DNA of 64,000 bases, taken from assembly GCF_014200395.1 (NCBI RefSeq), contig NZ_JACHBS010000001.1, positions 1,240,001 to 1,304,000 on the forward strand. The letters are read 5' to 3'. The translations under genes were made by a program, and so were the position numbers. Under the pieces are notes generated by a model. It had not been told where the DNA came from. It searched no databases and was given only the letters and a program-made list of their open reading frames with translations. Of this stretch, positions 20,584 through 29,553 are shown piece by piece. Position 1 is the first letter of the stretch; each line of letters begins with the position of its first letter. Source of the DNA: Microcella frigidaquae. Lineage in GTDB: Bacteria > Actinomycetota > Actinomycetes > Actinomycetales > Microbacteriaceae.

Positions 20584-21624
20584 TCAGCCACGCCGTGCTC
20601 GTCGCGACCGCAGAGGTACACCCGCCGCCTCGAGTTTGTGCCGCAGGCGGCGCGGGTCGCGCAGGTCGTCCGTCACGACCCTGAGCATCCCGTCGCCGGT
20701 GGCGCGAATCGCATCCTCGCGGTCCTTCTCCTCGATGACCACCTGCTCAGGAGTGCGCCCGCCCCGAACCTCTCCCGCCTTGTACTTGAGGCTGCCGTCG
20801 AACTCCCCCGCGAGCCGGATGCTCGGCCACCGGAAATCCGAACGGAACAGTCGACCATCCGACAGCCGGTACCCGTGCTGCAGGTCGGGAACCTCGAACC
20901 CCAACTGGTGGATGAGCACGCGCATCCACGACTCGCCCGGTGACTCCGAGCGACCGTCCGCGAACACGAGCGCACGCTCGAGACGAGCCCCGCCGCGCAC
21001 GACGCCGAGTTCGGCTGCGGTCGCACGGATCTCCTCGAGAGTTGTCGCCGGGGCGCCGGGGTGCCGCCGCACGCGCACAGCCCAGTCAATCGCGGCCACC
21101 GCACGCGCGAACGACGACCGCACCGCGAGCTCAACAGTCGTCCGCGGAAGATCCGTGACCGTGACGCCTCGGCGCTCCACCACGCGGTACCGATCATCGG
21201 CAGTCGCCCAGTACCGGAGGTCGGAGACCTGCCGCGTTGCGCGAGCATGCCACCCCAGCACATCGACCCTCGGCGAGTACTCGTCCTCCAGGATCGGTAC
21301 ACCCCAGACGCGTGCCGCAGAGAGACCGCACAGCGGCTGGCGGACACGCCCTCGGGTTGCGGCAGCCGTGACGCGGAGCAGTTCGCGCTCCCACGGCTTC
21401 AGGTCGACGATGACCCCGGCCGGTATGTAGATTCCGCGCACGAGTCGCGCGAAGTCTCCCCGAGCGGTCGCGCGGTGAACGACGCGTACGAGCGACGGGT
21501 CGTCGACCTCGGCGACAACGACGACGTGGTCGAGTGCCTCATCGAGGGCGGCGGCGGGGGCAGCGGGGGCAGCAACGGTGGTGGCGGCGGCGGCGGTGGC
21601 GGCGGTGGCGGCGGTGGCGTTCAT
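20584..21624 (-). CDS. AbiEi-like/DUF559 nuclease-fold protein (second copy)
   Basis: A 346-residue relative of the protein at 11,245-12,096. After an Ala/Thr-rich start (residues 1-30) comes a region like the AbiEi winged helix (VRVVHRATARGDFARLVRGIYIP, 47-69). The C-terminal part shows a PD-(D/E)XK-like set: E231 in SPGESWMR, D263 in RSDFRW, E274/D276 in GEFDG with Lys280, and EEKDREDAIR. Function is unknown; no toxin partner is adjacent. The ATG at 21624 is chosen because longer readings run into palindrome E. Palindromes D and E bracket the gene. Confidence 0.72.
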   Translation of the reverse strand: MNATAATAATAAAATTVAAPAAPAAALDEALDHVVVVAEVDDPSLVRVVHRATARGDFARLVRGIYIPAGVIVDLKPWERELLRVTAAATRGRVRQPLCGLSAARVWGVPILEDEYSPRVDVLGWHARATRQVSDLRYWATADDRYRVVERRGVTVTDLPRTTVELAVRSSFARAVAAIDWAVRVRRHPGAPATTLEEIRATAAELGVVRGGARLERALVFADGRSESPGESWMRVLIHQLGFEVPDLQHGYRLSDGRLFRSDFRWPSIRLAGEFDGSLKYKAGEVRGGRTPEQVVIEEKDREDAIRATGDGMLRVVTDDLRDPRRLRHKLEAAGVPLRSRRARRG

Positions 21625-21723
21625 GGTGGCACCATGCCCCGATCGGCAGCCGCAGGCCCCGTGCGCGTCCGCGCTGTGCACGACTCCCCCCTCGTCGCCC
21701 TCTGGGAGGGACGACCCACCGTG

Positions 21724-21787
21724 CCTCACATCGTTTGCGACCGCTCCCACGATTCGGGTCGTGGGAAGTGTCGCGAATGATGTGAGG
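21724..21787. repeat. Nested inverted repeat E, upstream of second DUF559-type gene
   Basis: Outer arms of 19 bp (GCCTCACATCGTTTGCGAC against its far copy) pair with two mismatches. Inside is a perfect 8-bp palindrome TCCCACGA-TTCGGG-TCGTGGGA (21745-21766). On the minus strand it contains GCGACACTTCCCACG, 13/15 identical to a stretch in element D. Confidence 0.75.
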
Positions 21788-21821
21788 CGGCGAGGGATGT
21801 TGCCGCCCCGCCAGCGAGGGC

Positions 21822-22038
21822 CAACCAGCTACCGGGCACCGACCTACCCCCAACCGGCTACCGGGCACCGACCTACCCCCAACCGGCTACCGGGCACCGA
21901 CCTACCCCCAACCGGCTACCGGGCACCGACCTACCCCCAACCAGCTACCGGGCACCGACCTACCCCCAACCAGCTACCGGGCACCGACCTACCCCCGACC
22001 AGCTACCGGGCACCGACCTACCCCCGACCGGCTACCGG
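21822..22038. repeat. 29-bp tandem repeat, seven full copies plus a partial
   Basis: Direct repeats of CAACCAGCTACCGGGCACCG + ACCTACCCC with period 29, starting at 21822, 21851, 21880, 21909, 21938, 21967 and 21996. The copies differ at only a few sites (CCAG/CCGG, CAA/CGA). The array begins 28 bases before the guaB stop on the far side and fills most of the only gene-free stretch over 300 bases. It is not coding, because 29 is not a multiple of three. Confidence 0.95.
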
Positions 22039-22066
22039 TCGCCAGCGACCGGCGCGCGGCCAGCGG

Positions 22067-23665
<1,599 letters not shown>

Positions 23666-23742
23666 AGCCGGTTAGGTCGAAACGTATTCCGTGGCAATAA
23701 TGGCTTGGCGGACCGCCCTATCCGGAAACCCCCCGGAAACAG

Positions 23743-23823
23743 ACAGTCCGTATCGTCACCGTCGACGACCAGGGCCTGCTGGCCCGCGAGAGCCTGGCTC
23801 TCGACCCCCGAAACGACCTGGAG
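23743..23823 (+). pseudogene. Possible remnant of a LuxR/NarL-type response regulator
   Basis: One frame with high GC at third positions reads TVRIVTVDDQGLLARESLAL then DPRNDLEV. This resembles the first strand, the acidic DD pair and the first helix of a NarL-type receiver domain. There is no start codon: an in-frame TAA sits at 23698, and the frame is lost after the match and ends at 23887. It lies just upstream of and overlaps the livH ribosome-binding site. Chance similarity in GC-rich DNA is the main alternative. Confidence 0.35.
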
Positions 23824-23828
23824 GTTTC

Positions 23829-25151
23829 GTGGCACACGCTGCTAGCAGACCGTTCACCAGGCGAGCACCGCGGCGTTTCGCCGCCGTGATCCTCGCCGGA
23901 ATCGTCAGCGCACTCAGTCTCTCGATGGCGGCTCCCGCCGCCGCGGACGAGGTCGGGCTGGACGAGTACGACTTCAAGATCAGCGGCCTCGTCGAGCTCG
24001 CCGACGAGCCGCTCGCCGACGTGCTGCTGGTCGTCGAGGGCGGCGGGTTCCGCGTCGAGGTCGAGAGCGGTGAGGACGGCCGCTGGGCGGTCGGCGTGCC
24101 CGAGAAGGGCGACTTCACCGTGACCCTCGACGAGAACACGCTGCCCGAGGGCATCGCGGTGATCGACCCCGAGGACGAGACGCCGAACGTGCGCGAGATC
24201 ACCGTCGGGCAGTCGGGCAGCGCCGTGGCGAACTTCTTCATCGGTCAGGGCGAGCGCAACACGGTGAGCCTCTTCGACCAGGTGGTCGAGCGACTCTTCA
24301 ACGGCCTCAACTTCGGCCTGCTGCTCGCGCTCGCCGCGATCGGCCTCTCGCTGGTGTTCGGCACCACCGGCCTCAGCAACTTCGCCCACGCCGAGCTCGT
24401 GACCTTCGGTGGCCTCATGACGCTGCTCTTCGGCGTCGTACTCGGCTGGCCGATCTGGATCGCGATCCCGATCGCGCTCATCCTCAGCGCCGGGCTCGGC
24501 TACGTCAACGACGCGGCGCTCTGGAAGCCGCTGCGCCGCAAGGGCGTGGGCCTGATTCCGATGATGATCGTCTCGATCGGTCTCTCGCTCGCCGTGCGGT
24601 ACATCTTCCAGCTGTTCGTCGGCGGCGACACCCAGCAGCTGCCGGGAGCCACCGACACGACGCTCTCGATCGGCGCCTTCGGCCTGTCGTGGACGGATGT
24701 CGCGAGCATGGCGATCAGCGTGATCGTGCTCCTCGGCGTCGCCTACTTCCTGCTCCGCACCCGCATCGGCAAGGCGACCCGCGCAGTCTCCGACAACCCC
24801 GCGCTGGCGGCCGCGAGCGGCATCGACGTCGACCGGGTCATCCGCGTCGTGTGGGTCATGGCGGGCGCGCTCGCGGGCCTGTCGGGCATCCTCTGGGCCT
24901 ACTTCCGTCCGGGCGTGAGCTGGGACATGGGCTTCCAGATCCTGCTGCTCACCTTCGCCGCGGTCACGCTGGGCGGTCTCGGCACGGCGTTCGGCGCCCT
25001 CGTCGGCGCCCTGATCGTGGGCCTCTTCGTCGAGATCTCGACGCTCGTGATCCCCTCCGACATGAAGTACGTCGGGGCGCTGGTGATCCTCATCCTGGTG
25101 CTGCTGGTGCGGCCTCAGGGCATCCTCGGACGCAAAGAACGAATCGGCTAG
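23829..25151 (+). CDS. livH: Branched-chain amino-acid ABC transporter permease with secreted N-terminal domain (LivH)
   Basis: A 440-residue permease of a LivHMGF-type importer. Unlike E. coli LivH (about 308 residues), it begins with a signal peptide (ending near AAPAAADE, residue 39) and about 100 extracytoplasmic residues. That part resembles a carboxypeptidase-regulatory/Cna-B-like beta fold (KISGLVELADEPLADVLLVV, GRWAVGVPEKGDFTVTLDE). From about residue 155 the LivH helices follow, with FGTTGLSNFAHAELVTFGG and the cytoplasmic loop RAVSDNPALAAASGID. The GTG at 23829 follows GGAGG by 4 bases. First gene of livHMGF. Confidence 0.92.
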   Translation: MAHAASRPFTRRAPRRFAAVILAGIVSALSLSMAAPAAADEVGLDEYDFKISGLVELADEPLADVLLVVEGGGFRVEVESGEDGRWAVGVPEKGDFTVTLDENTLPEGIAVIDPEDETPNVREITVGQSGSAVANFFIGQGERNTVSLFDQVVERLFNGLNFGLLLALAAIGLSLVFGTTGLSNFAHAELVTFGGLMTLLFGVVLGWPIWIAIPIALILSAGLGYVNDAALWKPLRRKGVGLIPMMIVSIGLSLAVRYIFQLFVGGDTQQLPGATDTTLSIGAFGLSWTDVASMAISVIVLLGVAYFLLRTRIGKATRAVSDNPALAAASGIDVDRVIRVVWVMAGALAGLSGILWAYFRPGVSWDMGFQILLLTFAAVTLGGLGTAFGALVGALIVGLFVEISTLVIPSDMKYVGALVILILVLLVRPQGILGRKERIG

Positions 25152-25160
25152 GGGCTGACC

Positions 25161-26159
25161 ATGATCGACTGGATCCTTCTCTTCTCCAACGCCGCGCAGG
25201 AGATCATCTCCCCGACGACGGCCGCCTACGCCCTGGCCGCCCTCGGCCTGGCGATCCACTTCGGGTTCACGGGCCTGCTGAACTTCGGTCAGGCGGGCTT
25301 CATGATGCTCGGGGCCTACGGCTTCGCGATCGCGACCCTCACCTTCGGCTGGCCGGTCTGGGCGGCGATCCTCACGGGCGTCGTGGCCTCGATCGTCTTC
25401 GCGCTGATCCTCGGAATCCCGACCCTGCGGCTGCGCGCCGACTACCTCGCCATCGTGACCATCGCGGCAGCCGAGATCGTACGCCTGCTGTTCACGACGA
25501 ACACCTTCGAGCCGGTGACCGGCTCGGCGAACGGTCTGCAGGGCTACAAGGGCGGCTTCGAGGCCCTGAACCCGCTGCTGCTGTTCTTCAACGAGAACGA
25601 CCTGATCGGGTTCGGCCCGTGGGTCTACAACCCCTACGACTGGTGGGTGCGCATCTTCGGCTGGAGCCTCGTGGCCCTCGCCGCGTTCATCACCTGGCGC
25701 CTGTTCAAGAGCCCCTGGGGCCGCGTGATCAAGGGCATCCGCGAGGATGAGGACGCCGTGCGCGCCCTCGGCAAGAACGTCTACTTCTACAAGATGCAGT
25801 CGCTCGTGATCGGCGGTGTCTTCGGTGCCCTCGCCGGCATGATCTTCATCCTGCCCCGCGCGGTCGTGCCGTCGAACTACCAGACGTCGCTGACGTTCTT
25901 CATCTACGCGATCCTGCTGCTGGGCGGGGCCGCGACGGTGTTCGGCCCGATCATCGGCTCCGTCATCTTCTGGGTGCTGCTGTCGTTCTTCTCGGGCTTC
26001 ATCGCCCGAGCGGTCGAGGTGGGCTGGCTGCCGTTCCTGTCGAACGTCCAGGCCGGTCAGCTCCGCTTCATCCTGGTCGGCATCGCGATCATGTTGATCG
26101 TCATCTATCGACCGCAAGGAATCTTCGGGAACAAGAAGGAGCTGGCCTTTGTCAAGTAG
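25161..26159 (+). CDS. livM: Branched-chain amino-acid ABC transporter permease LivM
   Basis: A 332-residue membrane permease, partner of LivH. It has the LivM landmarks FGFTGLLNFGQAGFMMLGAYG, RLRADYLAIVTIAAAEIVRL and the EAA-like loop IKGIREDEDAVRALGKNV, with the usual eight to ten helices. The ATG at 25161 lies 9 bases after the livH stop. Its last codons contain the start and ribosome-binding site of livG, so the operon is tightly packed. Confidence 0.95.
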   Translation: MIDWILLFSNAAQEIISPTTAAYALAALGLAIHFGFTGLLNFGQAGFMMLGAYGFAIATLTFGWPVWAAILTGVVASIVFALILGIPTLRLRADYLAIVTIAAAEIVRLLFTTNTFEPVTGSANGLQGYKGGFEALNPLLLFFNENDLIGFGPWVYNPYDWWVRIFGWSLVALAAFITWRLFKSPWGRVIKGIREDEDAVRALGKNVYFYKMQSLVIGGVFGALAGMIFILPRAVVPSNYQTSLTFFIYAILLLGGAATVFGPIIGSVIFWVLLSFFSGFIARAVEVGWLPFLSNVQAGQLRFILVGIAIMLIVIYRPQGIFGNKKELAFVK

Positions 26160-27078
26160 CGCCGGCGCCCAGGGCGCCCCCATCAAGTCGACCGGCCTGC
26201 ACATCGGTGAGCCGGCTCCCGGGGTGAAGAAGGTCGACCCGATCATCGTGGCCGACAACATCACCCGCACCTTCGGCGGCCTCACGGCCGTCCAGGTCGA
26301 GCACCTGGAGATTCCGCGCGGTGCGATCACGGCTCTCATTGGCCCGAACGGTGCCGGCAAGACCACGCTGTTCAACCTGCTGACCGGCTTCGACAAGCCC
26401 GACACCGGCGAGTGGACCTTCGACGGTCAGGGCATCTCGGGCATCCCGGCCTTCAAGGTGGCCCGGAAGGGCCAGGTGCGCACCTTCCAGCTCACCAAGG
26501 CGCTGGGCCTGCTGACCGTGCTGGACAACATGAAGCTCGGCGCGAAGGGCCAGAGCGGCGAGAGCCTCGCCCGCGCCCTCTTCCCGTGGTTCTGGCGCAA
26601 GCAGGAGCAGGCGATCGAGGAGCGGGCGATCGAGCTGCTCACCCGCTTCAAGCTCGACGCCAAGAAGGACGACTACGCGGCCAGCCTCTCCGGCGGTCAG
26701 CGCAAGCTGCTCGAGATGGCGCGCGCCCTCATGAGCGAGCCCAGCCTGGTCATGCTCGATGAGCCGATGGCCGGCGTGAACCCGGCCCTCACGCAGTCGC
26801 TGCTCGACCACATCCTCGACCTGAAGACCCAGGGCATGACGGTGCTCTTCGTCGAGCACGACATGCACATGGTGCGCCACATCGCCGACTGGGTGGTCGT
26901 CATGGCGGAGGGCCGCGTGGTCGCCGAGGGCGACCCGCACGAGGTGATGGCCAACCCCGCCGTCATCGACGCCTACCTGGGCTCGCACCACGACGAAGAC
27001 CTGGGCAACCTCGACACCGGGGTCATGACCGCGATCAAGGAGCTGGCTGATGACGACGCCGACGACGACAAGCACTGA
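26149..27078 (+). CDS. livG: Branched-chain amino-acid ABC transporter ATPase LivG
   Basis: A 309-residue ATP-binding subunit that drives the importer. Walker A is GPNGAGKT (65-72), the signature LSGGQRKLLEMARALM, Walker B VMLDEPMAG, and the switch His follows in LFVEHDM. The start is TTG at 26149, overlapping livM by 11 bases; AAGGAG seven bases before it supports this codon. A 30-residue N-terminal extension before the ABC fold is unusual but modest. It overlaps livF by 29 bases. Confidence 0.95.
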   Translation: MSSSAGAQGAPIKSTGLHIGEPAPGVKKVDPIIVADNITRTFGGLTAVQVEHLEIPRGAITALIGPNGAGKTTLFNLLTGFDKPDTGEWTFDGQGISGIPAFKVARKGQVRTFQLTKALGLLTVLDNMKLGAKGQSGESLARALFPWFWRKQEQAIEERAIELLTRFKLDAKKDDYAASLSGGQRKLLEMARALMSEPSLVMLDEPMAGVNPALTQSLLDHILDLKTQGMTVLFVEHDMHMVRHIADWVVVMAEGRVVAEGDPHEVMANPAVIDAYLGSHHDEDLGNLDTGVMTAIKELADDDADDDKH

Positions 27079-27817
27079 GTCCGTGACCGAGACCCGCAAG
27101 GTCGTCGTCCACGTCGACAACGTCACCGCGGGCTATCTGCCGGGCATCAACATCCTGAACGGATGCTCGCTCACGGCCCACGACGGCGAGCTGATCGGCA
27201 TCATCGGCCCGAACGGTGCCGGCAAGTCGACGCTGCTCAAGGCGATCTTCGGTCTCGTGAAGGTGCGCGAGGGCACGATCTCGCTGTACGGAGACGACAT
27301 CACCAACATGAAGGCCAACAAGCTGGTGGCCAAGGGGGTCGGCTTCGTGCCGCAGACGAACAACGTCTTCCCGACGCTCACCATCCAGGAGAACCTCGAG
27401 ATGGGCCTCTTCCAGAAGCCCAAGGAGCTCGACCACCGGCTCGAGTTCGTCATCTCGATCTTCCCCGAGCTCGGCAAGCGCCTCAGCCAGCGCGCCGGCT
27501 CGCTGTCGGGCGGTGAGCGCCAGATGGTGGCGATGAGCCGCGCGCTCATGATGAGCCCCGAGGTGATCCTGCTCGACGAGCCGAGCGCCGGCCTGTCGCC
27601 CGTGCGGCAGGACGAGGCGTTCCTCCGCGTGAAGGAGATCAACAAGGCCGGCGTCACAACGATCATGGTCGAGCAGAACGCCCGCCGCTGCCTGCAGATC
27701 TGCGACCGCGGCTACGTTCTCGACCAGGGCACCGATGCCTACACGGGCACCGGCCGTGAGCTGCTGAACGACCCGAAGGTCATCGGCCTCTACCTGGGCA
27801 CCCTCGGCCAGGAATAG
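27050..27817 (+). CDS. livF: Branched-chain amino-acid ABC transporter ATPase LivF
   Basis: A 255-residue second ATPase of the Liv importer. Walker A is GPNGAGKS (53-60), then Q-loop VPQTNNVFPTLT, signature LSGGERQMVAMSRALM, Walker B VILLDEPSAGLSP and the switch region TIMVEQNARR. The ATG at 27050 lies inside the end of livG and has AAGGAG 7 bases upstream. It is the last gene of livHMGF and ends before a strong terminator. The binding protein gene livK is encoded on the opposite strand beyond it. Confidence 0.95.
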   Translation: MTTPTTTSTESVTETRKVVVHVDNVTAGYLPGINILNGCSLTAHDGELIGIIGPNGAGKSTLLKAIFGLVKVREGTISLYGDDITNMKANKLVAKGVGFVPQTNNVFPTLTIQENLEMGLFQKPKELDHRLEFVISIFPELGKRLSQRAGSLSGGERQMVAMSRALMMSPEVILLDEPSAGLSPVRQDEAFLRVKEINKAGVTTIMVEQNARRCLQICDRGYVLDQGTDAYTGTGRELLNDPKVIGLYLGTLGQE

Positions 27818-27835
27818 ACCGTCAGACGGCCGTAC

Positions 27836-27871
27836 AGGGCCCCGCAGAGCCATTCGGCTCGGCGGGGCCCT
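27836..27871 (+). terminator. Terminator of livHMGF
   Basis: Perfect 10-bp arms AGGGCCCCGC and GCGGGGCCCT, followed by TTTC, about 20 bases after the livF stop. The 140 bases between this and the livK terminator hold no other feature that I can recognise. Confidence 0.85.
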
Positions 27872-28015
27872 TTCACGGTGCGCCCGAGCTCGCTCGAACG
27901 ACGGTGACGCGGGGGTGGAACGGGCGGTCGTCGCGCGTGGGGGCTGTGGAACGCCGCTGTCTCCGTCGTTGCTCCGAAGTGGAGGAGGGCAAAGGAGAGA
28001 AGTCGGGACACAAGG

Positions 28016-28046
28016 GAGGGGCCCCGGCGTGATGCCGGGGCCCCTC
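28016..28046 (-). terminator. Terminator of livK
   Basis: Perfect 13-bp arms GAGGGGCCCCGGC and GCCGGGGCCCCTC with a 5-base loop, 22 bases past the livK stop. Confidence 0.88.
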
Positions 28047-28067
28047 GCTGTACCGCTCGTGCGTGTC

Positions 28068-29324
28068 TTAGTTGATGCGCACGAAGGTGTTGTCGGCCTG
28101 GTACTCGAAGATACCGATCGTGGCCTCGGTCGGGTCACCGTTCTCGTCGAAGGTGATGGGGCCGGAGGCGCCGTCGTAGTCGATGACACCGCCGTCGGCG
28201 AGGATCGCCGCGCACGACGCGAAGTCGGCGCACTTCTCGCCGCCGCCCGAGCCACCCGAGACCTCCTGCAGCTTCGCAGCCATGTCGGCACCCTCGGTCG
28301 AGCCGGCCGCGAGAGCGGCGAGCGCGAGGAGGATGACGGCGTCGTACGACTCAGCCGCGTAGCTGAACTCGGTCAGGTCGGGGTCGACCTCGAGGAGGCG
28401 GTCCTGGAAGTTGCCGAGGCTCGAGATGTCGAGACCCGGGAGGGTGCCCTTGGCGCCCTCGATCAGGCCCGGCTCGAAGTCGGCGCTGTAGTCGGCGAGG
28501 TTGCCGTCGACGAAGTACAGCTGGCTGCCGGGGTAGCCGGCACCCACCAGGGCGGGAACGACGACCTTGGCCTGGTCGAACGTGATCACGGCGATCGCGT
28601 CGGGGTTGGCGGCGGTCAGCGCGGAGACCTGAGCGTCGAAGCTCGTGTCACCCTCGTTGAACAGCTCCTCGGCGACGACCTCGCCACCGGCCGCCTCGAA
28701 CGTGGCGCGCAGGGCGCCGGCGAGGCCGGTGCCGTAGGCGTCGTTCAGGACGAGCAGGCCGAGCGTGGCAGCGCCCTCCTCGGCGATCAGGTTGCCGAGA
28801 ACCTCGCCCTGGAGCAGGTCGCTCGGAGCGTTGCGCCAGTAGAGGCCGTTGTCGTCATAGTTCGTGAAGTCGGGCGAGGTGTTCGCCGGCGAGAACTGCA
28901 CGACGCCCGCACCGACGATCTGGTCGATGACGGTGAACGACACACCCGACGACGCGGCACCGATGATGGCGGTCACGTCCTGCGAGAGCAGGTCGGTCAC
29001 CGAGACGGTGGCGGTGTCGGTCGTGGTGTCACCCGAGTCGCGGTAGATGGCCTCGACGGTGATGCCGAGACCGGCCTCGTTGACCTCCTGGACGGCGAGA
29101 GCAACACCCGCCTCCTCGGGCGGGCCGAGGAAGGCCAGGGCACCACTCTGCGGGAGGATGGTGCCGATCTTGAGAGTCAGGTCTTCGGCGGGGCCAGCAG
29201 GCGCCTCCTCAGCCGGCGCGCAGCCGCTCAGAACGAGCGCGCTGGCACCCACGACGGCAATGCCGCCGAGGATCGACTGAAGAGAGCGAGAGCGACGGCC
29301 AGAGCCGGAAGTGAAAACGCCCAT
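28068..29324 (-). CDS. livK: Branched-chain amino-acid binding lipoprotein LivK
   Basis: A 418-residue substrate-binding lipoprotein of the Liv importer. The signal peptide ends in the lipobox LSGC (lipidated Cys35), followed by a Peripla_BP_6-type fold: LKIGTILPQSGALAFLGP, AVQEVNEAGLGITVE, VTAIIGAASSGVSFTVID and GVVQFSPANTSP. The ATG at 29324 is preferred over one 6 codons upstream because AAGGAG stands directly before it. Its own promoter carries two palindromes. It lies convergent to livHMGF, so subunit and transporter are regulated separately. Confidence 0.93.
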   Translation of the reverse strand: MGVFTSGSGRRSRSLQSILGGIAVVGASALVLSGCAPAEEAPAGPAEDLTLKIGTILPQSGALAFLGPPEEAGVALAVQEVNEAGLGITVEAIYRDSGDTTTDTATVSVTDLLSQDVTAIIGAASSGVSFTVIDQIVGAGVVQFSPANTSPDFTNYDDNGLYWRNAPSDLLQGEVLGNLIAEEGAATLGLLVLNDAYGTGLAGALRATFEAAGGEVVAEELFNEGDTSFDAQVSALTAANPDAIAVITFDQAKVVVPALVGAGYPGSQLYFVDGNLADYSADFEPGLIEGAKGTLPGLDISSLGNFQDRLLEVDPDLTEFSYAAESYDAVILLALAALAAGSTEGADMAAKLQEVSGGSGGGEKCADFASCAAILADGGVIDYDGASGPITFDENGDPTEATIGIFEYQADNTFVRIN

Positions 29325-29358
29325 GTTGCTCCTTGGGTTCATTGGTGTTCAGGATGCA

Positions 29359-29435
29359 GGCACAACAGTGCCCGTTGTGCCACCGTACGGTGTTCAGTAG
29401 GCGTTCACAACCGATTAGGGTTACAGCCCTGTAAC
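29359..29435 (-). promoter_or_regulatory. livK promoter with two flanking palindromes
   Basis: On the minus strand, -35 TTGTGA (29405-29410) and -10 TACGGT (29382-29387) are 17 bases apart. A palindrome GGCACAAC-N7-GTTGTGCC (29359-29381) directly follows the -10, over the start site. A second, GTTACAG-CC-CTGTAAC (29420-29435), lies just upstream of the -35 and resembles a GlnR half-site pair (GTNAC-N6-GNAAC). The first looks like a repressor operator, the second like an activator site. Confidence 0.6.
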
Positions 29436-29553
29436 ACCCTGAAACACTGTCGCGCCGAGGGGTCTGCGACGGATTCCTTGCGCGTGCACGCTCACCGACG
29501 AGGGTTTTCGTCGACTTTCGTGCCCGGCGCCCCTGAGCCGTCCGTGCGCGGTG

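Noticed and set aside
11070..21787. Insertion sequences or transposon ends at the palindromes
   Set aside because: No transposase gene or target-site duplication was seen; the palindromes are internal hairpins, not terminal inverted repeats of a common element.
21822..22038. CRISPR array
   Set aside because: The 29-bp units are directly adjacent with no spacers, and no cas genes are in the window.
23718..26405. 895-codon minus-strand open frame opposite livH and livM
   Set aside because: Full of Asp/Glu/Arg/His runs with no motif; it is the mirror of the Liv permease genes.
27872..28015. Small RNA or small protein gene between the livF and livK terminators
   Set aside because: No promoter, ribosome-binding site or stable structure beyond the two terminators could be made out.
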